Assembly (NCBI RefSeq): GCF_017742835.1
Contig: NZ_CP072392.1
Coordinates: 2,278,385-2,342,384 of the forward strand
DNA from: Aquabacter sp. L1I39
GTDB taxonomy: Bacteria; Pseudomonadota; Alphaproteobacteria; Rhizobiales; Xanthobacteraceae
Reading direction: 5' to 3'
Length of the DNA stretch: 64,000 nt
A model generated the notes under the pieces. That model was not told the DNA's origin. It did not search any database and worked only from the letters and a program-made list of their open reading frames with translations. Below, piece after piece: positions 54,558-64,000 of the stretch; position 1 is the first letter of the stretch; each line of letters opens with the position of its first letter. The position numbers and the translations under genes were made by a program.

Positions 54558-55589
54558 TTAGGCGGCCATGTCGAGGACGATGCGGCCCTCGATCTGGCCC
54601 TTGTGCATGCGGCCGAAGATATCGTTGATCTCTTCGAGCTTGGCCGTGTGAATGGTGGCCTTCACCTTGCCGTCGGCGGCAAAGTCCAGGGATTCCTGAA
54701 GGTCGAGGCGCGTACCCACGATGGAGCCGCGCACCGTGATGCCGTTCAGCACCATGCCGAAAATATCGAGCGGAAAGCCGCCGGGCGGCAGGCCGTTGAG
54801 CGCGATGGTGCCGCCGCGCGCCACCATGCCGATGGCCTGCTCAAAGGCCTTCGGGCTCACCGCCGTCACCAGCACGCCCTGCGCGCCGCCGCCGGTCTCG
54901 CGGCGGATGACGGTGCGGGGATCTTCCGTCTTGGCGTTCACCGTGACGGTCGCGCCGAGCCGGCGGGCGAGGTCCAGCTTGGTGTCGTCAATGTCCACCG
55001 CCGCCACGTTGAGGCCCATGGCCTTGGCATATTGCACGGCCATGTGGCCGAGGCCGCCGATGCCGGAAATCACCACCCAGTCGCCGGGCTTGGTATCCGT
55101 GACCTTCAGGCCCTTATAGACGGTGACGCCGGCGCACAGCACCGGGGCGATCTCGGTGAAGCTGATATTGCCCGGCAGGTGGCCCACATAATTGGGGTCG
55201 GCCACCACATATTCCGCAAAGCCGCCATTGACCGAATAACCGGTGTTAAGCTGGCTCTCGCACAGCGTCTCCCAGCCGCCGAGGCAATGGCGGCAATGGC
55301 CGCAGGCCGTATAGAGCCAGGGCACGCCCACCCGGTCGCCTTCCTTCACATGCTTGACGCCGGCGCCCACCGCCGAGACATAGCCGACGCCCTCGTGGCC
55401 GGGAATGAAAGGCGGGTTCGGCTTCACCGGCCAGTCGCCCTCAGCGGCGTGAAGGTCCGTGTGGCAGACGCCCGAGGCGCGGATGGCCACCTGGATCAGG
55501 CCGGGACCGGGCTCAGGCACCGGCACCTCGTCGATGGTGAGCGGTGCGCCGAACATGCGCACGACGGCGGCTTTCATCGTCTTTGCCAT
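54558..55589 (-). CDS. adhP: Zinc-dependent alcohol dehydrogenase AdhP
   Basis: 343 residues of the medium-chain alcohol dehydrogenase family. Catalytic zinc ligands C42 and H65 (GVCHTD, PGHEGVG), structural zinc cysteines C96, C99, C102 and C110 ([10 protein letters not shown]), and the NAD motif [17 protein letters not shown]. It closely follows the AdhP pattern (ethanol/propanol-active). It probably reduces acetaldehyde or oxidises ethanol in the cytoplasm. A 266-bp gap to the upstream aldehyde dehydrogenase gene suggests a separate promoter; I see no certain element there. It has its own strong terminator. Confidence 0.95.
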   Translation of the reverse strand: MAKTMKAAVVRMFGAPLTIDEVPVPEPGPGLIQVAIRASGVCHTDLHAAEGDWPVKPNPPFIPGHEGVGYVSAVGAGVKHVKEGDRVGVPWLYTACGHCRHCLGGWETLCESQLNTGYSVNGGFAEYVVADPNYVGHLPGNISFTEIAPVLCAGVTVYKGLKVTDTKPGDWVVISGIGGLGHMAVQYAKAMGLNVAAVDIDDTKLDLARRLGATVTVNAKTEDPRTVIRRETGGGAQGVLVTAVSPKAFEQAIGMVARGGTIALNGLPPGGFPLDIFGMVLNGITVRGSIVGTRLDLQESLDFAADGKVKATIHTAKLEEINDIFGRMHKGQIEGRIVLDMAA

Positions 55590-55855
55590 GGCTTCGTCTC
55601 CTCCGTTGACGGGCGGTTCGCGCGCCCTCTCCCTGACACGTCATTGGAACGCGGGCGCGCGCCCGGACTGGCGCGCCCCCCTTCGCCGTGCTGGCCGGAC
55701 GGGCCGGCGCGGAACCCCGGCATGGCCGTGGCCACCACCAGGATTCCGCGCGACAGCCCCCGCCGTGGGGGTGTCTCGATCACCGGGACGGGCGCCAGGA
55801 GCGCCCAGTCTTAGGCATTGGACAGCAACACGCGGGGACCGCGCATTGATCCGCC

Positions 55856-57373
<1,518 letters not shown>

Positions 57374-57508
57374 GGTTTCCTCCACAACCGTCGTGCGGTT
57401 GGAGGAAGGATCGGCGGACGGGGCCGGATCGTCACCGGGGTGGGCGTTCGCAGGCCGACCGGAGTGTCGCGATCTTGAGACAGGTCGGGATCAAAAAATG
57501 CGACCGTC

Positions 57509-58480
57509 TCAGTTGGGACGGTGAAGACCGAGCTTGGCGAGCTTCCTGTGCATGGTGGCGCGGCTGATGCCCAGTGCCCGCGCGGCCGCCGAAACATTCC
57601 CGTCCGCCCGCGCCAGCGCCCGCTGGATCACGCCCCGCTCGCCCGCACACAGATCGTCGGCCGCTTCGTGGGTCTCGCCCTTCAGCAGGAGATCGGCGGG
57701 GAACGGCGTGGCAAGGCGCTGTTCGGTGAGGTCGAAGGCGAGGCGCGCGGCGCGGTTGGCGCCGATCACCAGGTCTTCCCGGTCTACCGCCAGGAGCGCG
57801 TCCGCCGCCCGGCCGGTCTCGGCCACGACGATCCGGGCATGGCTGAAGGCGGCGCGGAACTGGCTCGCCTCGATGCGATGGGCCGCGTCCACGGTGGCGG
57901 CAGCGATCAGCTTCAAGGTGGCGGGGGTGAGGTCCTGCCGGCAGGTGGAGACATCAAGCGCCCCGGCCAAGCGCCCCTGCGGATCGAAGATGGGCGCGGC
58001 GGAACAGCTCAACCCAATGTTCCGGGTGAGGAAATGCTGGTCGCGATGGATGGTGAGCGGGCGCGCCTCCGCCAGACACGTGCCGATGCCATTGGTGCCG
58101 CCGCAGGCCTCGCTCCAGACCATGCCGGTCCAGAGCCCGAAGCGGCGGAAGTCCGCATTGTCGCCGGGCAAGGCCCGCCGCTCCAGCGGCACGCCGTCCT
58201 TGTCGGTGAGCAGCACGCAGCAGCCCGCTTCGCCGACCATCTGGAACAGGCGGTCCATCTCCACCTTGGACTGGCGCACCAGCAGGCCGGACCGGTCGCA
58301 GGCGGCGTCGAACTCGGCCTGCGTGAGCTGCTCGGGCGGGCGGGTCTTGTCGGGGTCGAGCTTGTAATGGACGAGGGAGCGCGTCCAGGACGCGGCGATC
58401 AGCGAGGCGGCACCGGCGGCCGCGCTGTTCAATGTGGAATAGACGGCGTCCGCATGCGGCGCCCTTCCGGTCCCGGTCAT
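57509..58480 (-). CDS. GAF plus Fis-HTH regulator lacking the sigma-54 AAA+ domain
   Basis: 323 residues. The N-terminal half closely parallels AcoR: SGLLVRQSKVEMDRLFQMV, VLLTDKDGV, GTNGIGTCLAEARPLTIHRD and LSCSAAPIFDPQGRLAGALD. A PAS-like middle (about 205-260) follows, then a Fis-type helix-turn-helix (GNVSAAARALGISRATMHRK). The entire AAA+ module, including GAFTGA, is absent, and the frame is continuous, so this is a designed short form and not a frameshift. It must act through ordinary sigma-70-type promoters or by competition (inference). The ATG at 58480 has AGGGG upstream. Its likely target is the adjacent aldehyde dehydrogenase gene. Confidence 0.88.
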   Translation of the reverse strand: MTGTGRAPHADAVYSTLNSAAAGAASLIAASWTRSLVHYKLDPDKTRPPEQLTQAEFDAACDRSGLLVRQSKVEMDRLFQMVGEAGCCVLLTDKDGVPLERRALPGDNADFRRFGLWTGMVWSEACGGTNGIGTCLAEARPLTIHRDQHFLTRNIGLSCSAAPIFDPQGRLAGALDVSTCRQDLTPATLKLIAAATVDAAHRIEASQFRAAFSHARIVVAETGRAADALLAVDREDLVIGANRAARLAFDLTEQRLATPFPADLLLKGETHEAADDLCAGERGVIQRALARADGNVSAAARALGISRATMHRKLAKLGLHRPN

Positions 58481-58628
58481 GACCGACCCCTGCGCTTCCC
58501 TGCGATCCGCATTCTCCCCCGCTTGCGACGGGGGGTGCGATTTGCCGGGGAGCTTTCCCGACCAACCATTGGCTGTCAAGCGCGGGGGATGCCGGAGGCG
58601 ATGGGAGAAAAGTCCAAGGGATAGGCGA

Positions 58629-58655
58629 GCAAGGCGCCCTTCGGGGGCGCCTTGC
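58629..58655. terminator. Hairpin between the ABC transporter and the GAF regulator
   Basis: GCAAGGCGCC-CTTCGGG-GGCGCCTTGC, a 10-bp perfect stem, 11 bases beyond the ABC transporter stop on the minus strand. There is no clear U tract on either side. Probable terminator of the ABC gene. Confidence 0.55.
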
Positions 58656-58666
58656 CCTTTGCTTCG

Positions 58667-60466
58667 TCACCCCACCGGAACGCCAAGCTCCCCCGCAATC
58701 CCCTCCGATTGGCGCTCGAACAGGCGGCGGTAGCGGCCGTCCGGGCGGGCGAGGAGGGTGTCGGGGCGGCCGTCCTCGACGATGCGGCCGTGCTCGAACA
58801 CCAGGATGCGGTCCATGGCCCGCACCGTGGACAGGCGATGGGCGATAATGAGGGCGGTGCGGCCCTGCATCAGGCGCTCCATGGCCTCCTGGATGGCGGC
58901 TTCCGATTCTGAATCCAGGCTCGAGGTGGCCTCGTCCAGGATCAGGATGGGCGCATCCGCCAGGAAGGCCCGCGCAATGGCCACCCGCTGGCGCTCGCCG
59001 CCGGAGAGCTTCACGCCCCGCTCGCCCACCAAGGTGCGATAGCCCTTGGGCAGGCGGGCGATGAAGCCATCCGCATTGGCAAGGCGTGCCGCCTGCTCGA
59101 TCTCCTCTGCCGTGGCGTCCGGCCGGGCATAGGCGATGTTCTCCGCCAGCGTCCGGTGGAACAATATGGGCTCCTGCTGCACGATGGCGATCTGCTGGCG
59201 CAGCGAGGCCTGCGCCACCTCGCGCACATCATGCCCGTCAATGAGCACCCGGCCGCCGGTCACGTCATAGAGCCGCTGGAGCAGCTTCACGAACGTGGTC
59301 TTGCCCGAGCCCGATGGCCCCACGAGCCCCACCCGCTGGCCGGCGGGAATGGTCACGTCGAGGTCGCGGAACAAGGGCGCGGCATGGAGGCCGTAATGGA
59401 ACGTCACATGGTCGAACCGCACCTCCCCGCCCGGCACGGCGAGGGGACGGGCCTCCTTGGCATCGGCAACGCCGGGGGCGAGGCCGTGCAGGTCCACCAA
59501 TTCCTCCATGTCGTTCACCGCCCGCTGGAGGTTGTGCACGTACTGGCCGATTTCGCGCAGATAGCCGTGCAGCACGAAATAGGTGGTGAGCACATAGGTG
59601 ACATCGCCGGGCGTGGCGCGGCCTTCCCACCACAGCCACAGGGCCGTGCCGGTCACTGCCGTGCGCACGCCCCACAGCAGGGCAAACTCGCCGCTGGCGC
59701 TCCAGGTGTGGAGCATCCAGGTGCGCTGCACCCGCCGCCGCCAACGCACCACCACCGCCTGGAGGCGGGCATCCTCCCGCGCCTCGGCGCCGAAAGCCTT
59801 CACCACCTGGTTGGCGCCCAGCGTATCGGAGAGGATGCCGCCGATGCGGGTGTCCCAGGCATTGGAGAGCCGCGCGGCGGGCGCCACCACGCGGGTGGCG
59901 AGCGTCACGGTCAGCGCGCCATAGGCGAGCGCACCCACCGCCATGACGAGCCCCATGAGCGGCCAGTGCAGCATCAGGAGCGCCACCGTGCCGGTGAGCA
60001 CCACCACCGAGGGCAGGAGCATGAGCAGCAGCACGTCATTGAGCACGTCCAGCGCCCACATGCCGCGCGTGATCTTGCGCACGGTGGAGCCGGCGAAGCT
60101 GTTGGCGTGCCAGTCGCTGGAAAAGCGCTGCACCCGGTGGAAGGCCTCGCGCACCACGTCGGCCATGATGCCCAAGGTGAGCGGCACCACGCCCCACCAG
60201 GCCAGGTGGCGCAGAACCACCATGACAAGGCCGAGCCCGGCCATCATCAGGAAGGCTTCCAGTGCGGCGGGTGCGGCGTCGCGGCCCTGCGTCAGCGCAT
60301 CAATGAGCCGCCCGGCAAAGAGCGGCACGAAGATTTCGGTCAGCGTCGCCGCGACGATGGCCAGCGCGACGCCGGCCGCCATCGCCCAGCGGCGCGCCCA
60401 GTGGCGAAACGTGAAGGCAAGGACATTGCGCAGCGCATCCGCGCCGTGCCGGGACGAGTGAAACAT
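58667..60466 (-). CDS. ABC exporter, fused membrane and ATPase domains (MsbA/MdlB-like)
   Basis: 599 residues: an N-terminal six-helix membrane domain (about 1-320) and a C-terminal nucleotide-binding domain. That domain has Walker A GPSGSGKTT, LQRLYDVTGGRVLIDGHDV, the signature LSGGERQR and Walker B LILDEATSSLDSES. It is a half-size transporter expected to work as a homodimer in the inner membrane. Substrate unknown; lipid or drug export are typical for the family. It is a single gene with a hairpin after its stop. Confidence 0.94.
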   Translation of the reverse strand: MFHSSRHGADALRNVLAFTFRHWARRWAMAAGVALAIVAATLTEIFVPLFAGRLIDALTQGRDAAPAALEAFLMMAGLGLVMVVLRHLAWWGVVPLTLGIMADVVREAFHRVQRFSSDWHANSFAGSTVRKITRGMWALDVLNDVLLLMLLPSVVVLTGTVALLMLHWPLMGLVMAVGALAYGALTVTLATRVVAPAARLSNAWDTRIGGILSDTLGANQVVKAFGAEAREDARLQAVVVRWRRRVQRTWMLHTWSASGEFALLWGVRTAVTGTALWLWWEGRATPGDVTYVLTTYFVLHGYLREIGQYVHNLQRAVNDMEELVDLHGLAPGVADAKEARPLAVPGGEVRFDHVTFHYGLHAAPLFRDLDVTIPAGQRVGLVGPSGSGKTTFVKLLQRLYDVTGGRVLIDGHDVREVAQASLRQQIAIVQQEPILFHRTLAENIAYARPDATAEEIEQAARLANADGFIARLPKGYRTLVGERGVKLSGGERQRVAIARAFLADAPILILDEATSSLDSESEAAIQEAMERLMQGRTALIIAHRLSTVRAMDRILVFEHGRIVEDGRPDTLLARPDGRYRRLFERQSEGIAGELGVPVG

Positions 60467-60630
60467 GACCGTGAAGGCGCGCGAGGCGCCTCTCCTGCGA
60501 AACGGGAAACGGGTTGCGCGGAGGTATCTGGCGAAGCGGAGGAGCGCGGGGCGGCGGCCGGCTCAGATGAAGCTGGCGTCGCGAAAAGGAGCGTCCTGAA
60601 AATCCGCGTCGGGTGGCCCCGATAACCTCA

Positions 60631-60684
60631 AGGTCTTCAAGGAAGACCTGGCCGAACTAGCGGTTCGGCATCCCGGATGGGATG
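60631..60684. other. Three consecutive inverted repeats in the gap before cls
   Basis: AGGTCTTC-AAG-GAAGACCT (60631-60649), GCCGAAC-TAGCG-GTTCGGC (60651-60669) and CATCCC-GGAT-GGGATG (60669-60684) stand back to back. The 429-bp gap 60467-60895 holds no gene I can support. The structure could be a small structured RNA, a terminator cluster or a processed leader. Confidence 0.45.
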
Positions 60685-60895
60685 GGCTGACGCAAAACAT
60701 CTGTCATCTATGCCCTCCCTGGTGCGCGGCAACGATGGAGGTCACTAGCACAGGTCGCGTTTTTGGGCAATCGCGCCAAGCCAGGAGGGCCATGGCCGGC
60801 GCCGACGCGGCGCCGTCAGGCAGCAAAGCGGGGCCTTCGCGCGCCGTCCCGCATGCTTTAAATGCGGGTGGTCCTCCTGTTCGCGCGTGGCCTCC

Positions 60896-62347
60896 ATGCA
60901 TGATTCCGCCGTCTTCGCCTGGGGGCTCTTTGCCGTCCAGGCGGCCATCCAACTGGTCTTCATCCTGCGCGCTTTGCTGCGCCCGCACCGGGAGCCCGCC
61001 GCCCGCTTTGCCTGGGTGCTGGTGATCGTGCTGGCGCCGGGCATCGGTGTGCTCGCTTATGTGCTGTTCGGCGAGATCAATCTGGGCCGAAAGCGCATCG
61101 AGCGGCTGAAAGCGGCCTTCGATGCGCTGCCGCCCGCAGGCGAAATCGCCGGGCCCTCCGCCGAGCAGGAGGTGCCGGAGCGCCACCAGCCTTTGTTCCG
61201 CGTGGGCCGCTCGGTGAGCCAGTACGAGCCGACGACGGGCAACCAGGCGCGGCTCCTGGACGATTCCGCGTCCGCCATCGCGTCGTTGGTGGCCGACATC
61301 GATGCCGCGCGCGAGAGCGTGCATGTGCTGTTCTATATCTGGCTTGCCGATGAGAGCGGGCTGAAGGTGAAGGCCGCGCTCCAGCGCGCCGCCGCGCGCG
61401 GCGTCACCTGCCGGGCCATGGCGGATGATCTGGGCTCACGGGCTTTCATCCGCTCGGTGCATTGGCGGGAGATGGCGCAAAGCGGCGTGCGCCTTGCGGC
61501 CGCGCTGCCCGTGGGCAATCCGCTGCTGCGCCCGCTCAAGGGCCGCATCGACATGCGCAACCACCGCAAGATCGCGGTGATCGACAATGCGGTGACCTAT
61601 TGCGGCAGCCAGAATTGCGCCGATGCCGCCTTCGCCATAAAGGCGCGCTTTGCGCCCTGGGTGGATGTGCTCGCCCGCTTCGAGGGGCCGGTGGCGCGGC
61701 AGATGCAGCATCTGTTCGCCAGCAACTGGATGGCGCAGGTGGACGAGGACCTCGCCCCGCTCTTTTCCGCCCCCCTGCCCGCCCCGCCCGCCGATGGCGG
61801 CTTCATTGCCCAGGCCATCGGCTCCGGCGCAGGCGTGCGCTATTCGGCCATGCCGGAGACCTTCGTGGCGCTGATGAATACGGCGCGGCGGGAACTCGTC
61901 ATCACCACCCCCTATTATGTGCCGGACGAACCCATCCAGGCGGCCCTGTGCGCCAGCGCCCGGCGCGGGGTGGCCACCACCATCGTCTTCCCCCGCCGCA
62001 ACGATTCCTGGATCGTGGCGGCGGCGAGCCGCTCCTATTATCGCGACCTGCTGGAGGCGGGCGTGGAGATCCGGGAATATGAGGGCGGCCTGCTCCACGC
62101 TAAGACGCTCACCCTCGACGGCGAGGTGACGCTCATCGGCTCAGCCAATATCGACCGGCGCAGCTTCGAACTGAATTCGGAGAACAACATCCTGCTCCAC
62201 GACCCGGCCTTCACCCGCGCGTTGCGCGCCCGCCAGCAGGTGTTCCTCAACGCCGCGCGGCCAGTTCAAAAGGGGGAAGTGGAGGCGGCCAGCCGCGCCC
62301 GGCAGATCTGGAACAACACCATCGCCATGCTCGGCCCGGTGCTTTAG
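60896..62347 (+). CDS. cls: Cardiolipin synthase (phospholipase D type)
   Basis: Joins two phosphatidylglycerol molecules to make cardiolipin at the inner membrane. 483 residues. Two N-terminal membrane helices (VFAWGLFAVQAAIQLVFIL and FAWVLVIVLAPGIGVLAYVL), then two HKD motifs: NHRKIAVIDN with GSQN, and LLHAKTLTLDG with LIGSANIDRRSF. Both catalytic His-Lys pairs are present. The ATG at 60896 is preferred; a GTG three codons upstream is possible, and neither has a strong ribosome site. It converges with yciI. Confidence 0.94.
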   Translation: MHDSAVFAWGLFAVQAAIQLVFILRALLRPHREPAARFAWVLVIVLAPGIGVLAYVLFGEINLGRKRIERLKAAFDALPPAGEIAGPSAEQEVPERHQPLFRVGRSVSQYEPTTGNQARLLDDSASAIASLVADIDAARESVHVLFYIWLADESGLKVKAALQRAAARGVTCRAMADDLGSRAFIRSVHWREMAQSGVRLAAALPVGNPLLRPLKGRIDMRNHRKIAVIDNAVTYCGSQNCADAAFAIKARFAPWVDVLARFEGPVARQMQHLFASNWMAQVDEDLAPLFSAPLPAPPADGGFIAQAIGSGAGVRYSAMPETFVALMNTARRELVITTPYYVPDEPIQAALCASARRGVATTIVFPRRNDSWIVAAASRSYYRDLLEAGVEIREYEGGLLHAKTLTLDGEVTLIGSANIDRRSFELNSENNILLHDPAFTRALRARQQVFLNAARPVQKGEVEAASRARQIWNNTIAMLGPVL

Positions 62348-62374
62348 GGCGGCGTGGTGTTGTCCGCGCCGCCC
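62347..62374. terminator. Hairpin between the convergent cls and yciI genes
   Basis: GGGCGGCG-N12-CGCCGCCC, an 8-bp perfect stem located right at the cls stop and 7 bp from the yciI stop. It lacks a U tract; probable shared terminator. Confidence 0.45.
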
Positions 62375-62380
62375 CGCCTT

Positions 62381-62668
62381 TCAGCCCTGGCGGCGGATGA
62401 AGCCGGTGATGCTCACGCGCTCCCAGATGCCGGCCTTGTGGAAGGGATCGGCGGCGTTGAAGCGCTCGACGGTGGCGAGGTTCTCCGCCTCCACCACGAA
62501 CAGCGAGCCGATCATGGTGGTGCCGTCCTCGGCCACCAGGGGCCCGGACATGACGATCTTCACCCCATGGGGCGCGGTGTCGGACAGAAAGGCCTTGTGG
62601 GCATCGTAATTGGCAAGACGGGTGTCGAGCGCGCCCGGACGGTCGAGGGCGTGGATGGCGAACAGCAT
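62381..62668 (-). CDS. YciI family protein
   Basis: 95 residues of the ferredoxin-like YciI/YCII fold: MLFAIHALDRPG, NYDAHKAFLSD, IVMSGPLVAEDGTTMIGSLF and ERFNAADPFHKAGIWERVSI. The conserved His-Asp pair of the family is present (DAHKAFL, ADPFHKAG). Members are small cytoplasmic enzymes or binding proteins of mostly unknown activity. The ATG at 62668 has AAGGAG upstream, ruling out the longer frame to 62791 that would overlap the next gene. Confidence 0.9.
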   Translation of the reverse strand: MLFAIHALDRPGALDTRLANYDAHKAFLSDTAPHGVKIVMSGPLVAEDGTTMIGSLFVVEAENLATVERFNAADPFHKAGIWERVSITGFIRRQG

Positions 62669-62754
62669 CGAAGGCTCCTTCATGAGGAAAGGCCCCCGGC
62701 CGCACGCGCGGGCCGGGAGCCTTGGAGGTGAGACGTGATCAGAGGCCGAACGAA

Positions 62755-63726
62755 TTACTTCTTGGTGGCCATGGCGGCCGCTTCCGACCAAGGCGGGCAG
62801 GCGCGGGCGTCCAGCGGGACGTCATAAGGCTGGTAGTTGGAGGCATTCACTACGGTGGGCTTCAGCACCACTTCGGACACGATCGCCTCGCCCCGGATGG
62901 CGCGGATGGCCACCATGGTGCCGATGCAGCCCTGGAGGAAGCCGTTATAGTCGCCGGAGGCCAGCAGCTTGCCGGTCTTGATGGCGTCCACCGCCTCCTT
63001 GGTGCCGTTGATGCCCACCACCTTGGCCTTGCGGTTGGCGCCGTCCAGCGCCTCGATGGCGCCGATGGCCATGGCGTCGTTGGCGGCCAGAACGCCGTCG
63101 ATCTGCGGGTGCGACTGCATGAGGTTCTCCATCACCTGGAGGCCCTGGAGGCGCTGGTAATTGGCCGGCTGGCTGGCGAGGAGCTTGACGTCCTTGTTCT
63201 CCTTGATGGCGTCGTTGAAGCCGCGCACCCGGTCGATATTGGTGAGCGAGCCCTTCACGCCTTCCAGGATGACCACATTGCCCTTGCCGCCCATTTCCTT
63301 CAGCAGGTAGCGGCCGGTCTCAAGGCCGAGGCTGTAATCGTCGGCGCCCACGAAGGCCAGGAACTTGCCGCCGGCGCTGCGGTCGGTGACGTTGACCACC
63401 GGGATCTTGGCCTCGTTGATCTGCTCCACGCCGGGAACCATGGCTTTGTAGTCCACCGGGATGAAGACGATGGCCGCCGGCTTCTTGACGATCACGTCTT
63501 CCACCTGGCTGAGCTGCTCGGGAATGCTGTCCGGCTTGGTGGGGATGTAGTTCACCACCTTGGCGTTCATGGACTTGGCGGCGGCTTCCGCGCCCACGCG
63601 CACGGTCTGGAAATAGGGATTGGTCTGGTTCTTGGTGAAGACGGCGATGGTCTCGCCGTCCGCCAAAGCGGCGCCCGCAGACAGGGCCAGCGGCACCGCG
63701 ACTGCGAGGGTCTTCAGGCTCTTCAT
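62755..63726 (-). CDS. Periplasmic sugar-type binding protein of an ABC transporter (RbsB-like)
   Basis: 323 residues. A Sec signal peptide (MKSLKTLAVAVPLALSAGAALA) is followed by a Peripla_BP_4 fold: IAVFTKNQTNPYFQTVRVG, VVNVTDRSAGGKFLAFVGAD, DGVLAANDAMAIGAIEAL, and VVGINGTKEAVDAI. The ligand is unknown; this group binds sugars, polyols and autoinducer-like molecules. The ATG at 63726 has GGAGGAAACC just before it. The ABC permease and ATPase would have to lie beyond the right edge. A ketopantoate-reductase-like gene precedes it by 58 bp on the same strand. Confidence 0.93.
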   Translation of the reverse strand: MKSLKTLAVAVPLALSAGAALADGETIAVFTKNQTNPYFQTVRVGAEAAAKSMNAKVVNYIPTKPDSIPEQLSQVEDVIVKKPAAIVFIPVDYKAMVPGVEQINEAKIPVVNVTDRSAGGKFLAFVGADDYSLGLETGRYLLKEMGGKGNVVILEGVKGSLTNIDRVRGFNDAIKENKDVKLLASQPANYQRLQGLQVMENLMQSHPQIDGVLAANDAMAIGAIEALDGANRKAKVVGINGTKEAVDAIKTGKLLASGDYNGFLQGCIGTMVAIRAIRGEAIVSEVVLKPTVVNASNYQPYDVPLDARACPPWSEAAAMATKK

Positions 63727-63784
63727 GGTTTCCTCCAGTTGCATTTTCATGTCGATGAAAGGGGCGATGCGCCGTTTACGGGCC

Positions 63785-64000
63785 TCAGGACGCCATCAAA
63801 GCGGCGGCGTTCTCGGGGCGCGGCTCCAGGGTGCCGGCCTCGATGGCAAGGGCCATCTCGACGATCCTGGCGTTCACCGGCGCCGGGCGACCGGACTTGG
63901 CGAGGATGTCGATGACGTGGCCATTGATGTCATAGACTTCCGCCCGCCGCCCCTTGCGCCAGTCCTGGAGGGAGGTGACGAGCGTGGTGGGGGTGGAGAA
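63785..64000 (-). CDS. Ketopantoate reductase family protein, C-terminal part (cut by window edge)
   Basis: About 71 C-terminal residues are visible, from a frame entering at the right edge and stopping at 63785. The segment TSLQDWRKGRRAEVYDINGH followed by ILAKSGRPAPVNARIVEMA matches the C-terminal helical domain of PanE/ApbA (2-dehydropantoate 2-reductase). In that domain a Ser-x3-Asp and a downstream helix bind the substrate. The N-terminal Rossmann domain lies outside, so the call rests on this domain only. Paralogues of PanE often act on other 2-keto acids, and the operon with a sugar-type binding protein favours such a role (inference). Confidence 0.75.
   Translation of the reverse strand, partial: FSTPTTLVTSLQDWRKGRRAEVYDINGHVIDILAKSGRPAPVNARIVEMALAIEAGTLEPRPENAAALMAS

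Noticed and set aside
57374..57508. A sigma-54 promoter upstream of the aldehyde dehydrogenase gene
   Set aside because: The best GG-N10-GC spacing has poor flanking matches (CGGTGAC and CGGC), and the adjacent regulator lacks the AAA+ domain needed for sigma-54.
60600..60730. Possible protein fragment covering the triple hairpin before cls
   Set aside because: No start codon in the right place and no family match; the inverted repeats are the stronger signal.

Overview
The window reads as chromosomal DNA of a high-GC alphaproteobacterium. Complete aerobic (CobG-type) corrin genes, an acetoin dehydrogenase operon and heavily overlapping stop/start codons all fit. The style resembles Hyphomicrobiales such as Xanthobacter or Azorhizobium, but that placement is an inference and was not searched.

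Layout. (1) 1-8.7 kb, minus strand: a defence operon in the order half-S protein, hsdM, rhuM-like, hsdS, a Shedu-type (DUF4263) nuclease, a HAD phosphatase and hsdR (cut by the window edge). Every junction is overlapping or within about 12 bp. Its control region holds two near-identical 18-bp palindromes around a TTGACA box, plus two further palindromes. (2) 9.0-9.5 kb: decayed IS3-type fragments. (3) 9.5-12.9 kb: a BCCT transporter and a beta-keto acid cleavage enzyme, divergent around nested palindromes, suggesting uptake and breakdown of a quaternary amine such as carnitine (inference). (4) 13.0-33.6 kb: cobalamin genes cobD, cobF-B-M-L, cobK (inverted), cobJ-I-H-G-N-W, DUF1636 and a CbiM-like membrane protein behind a B12 riboswitch, then cobO-cobQ, an unrelated MHYT-GGDEF-EAL protein, and cobC. 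cobE, cobA, cobST, cobP/U/V are not in view. (5) 33.6-42.3 kb: mixed single genes: CPA2 antiporter, DUF192, quinone oxidoreductase pair with a divergent LysR regulator, double cold-shock protein, sirtuin, glyoxalase I, tRNA-Glu and a Doc-type toxin-antitoxin pair. (6) 42.4-51.4 kb: the acetoin/2,3-butanediol operon acoX-A-B-C, SDR, AhpD-like, bdhA, with a sigma-54 promoter upstream of acoX and a divergent acoR. (7) 51.7-58.5 kb: a chemoreceptor, then DUF779, an alcohol dehydrogenase, an aldehyde dehydrogenase and a GAF/Fis-HTH regulator that resembles AcoR without its AAA+ domain. (8) 58.6-64 kb: an ABC exporter, cardiolipin synthase, a YciI protein, a sugar-type periplasmic binding protein and a ketopantoate-reductase-like gene cut by the edge.

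Functionally, 2,3-butanediol would be oxidised to acetoin by BdhA or the SDR, and acetoin cleaved by AcoA/B with the lipoyl protein AcoC to acetaldehyde and acetyl-CoA. The aldehyde and alcohol dehydrogenases about 5-8 kb away could process the acetaldehyde. The cobalamin cluster makes and adenosylates corrin rings, with feedback on the CbiM-like gene through the riboswitch. The most unusual object is the defence operon, where a Shedu nuclease and a HAD phosphatase lie translationally coupled inside a type I restriction-modification operon.
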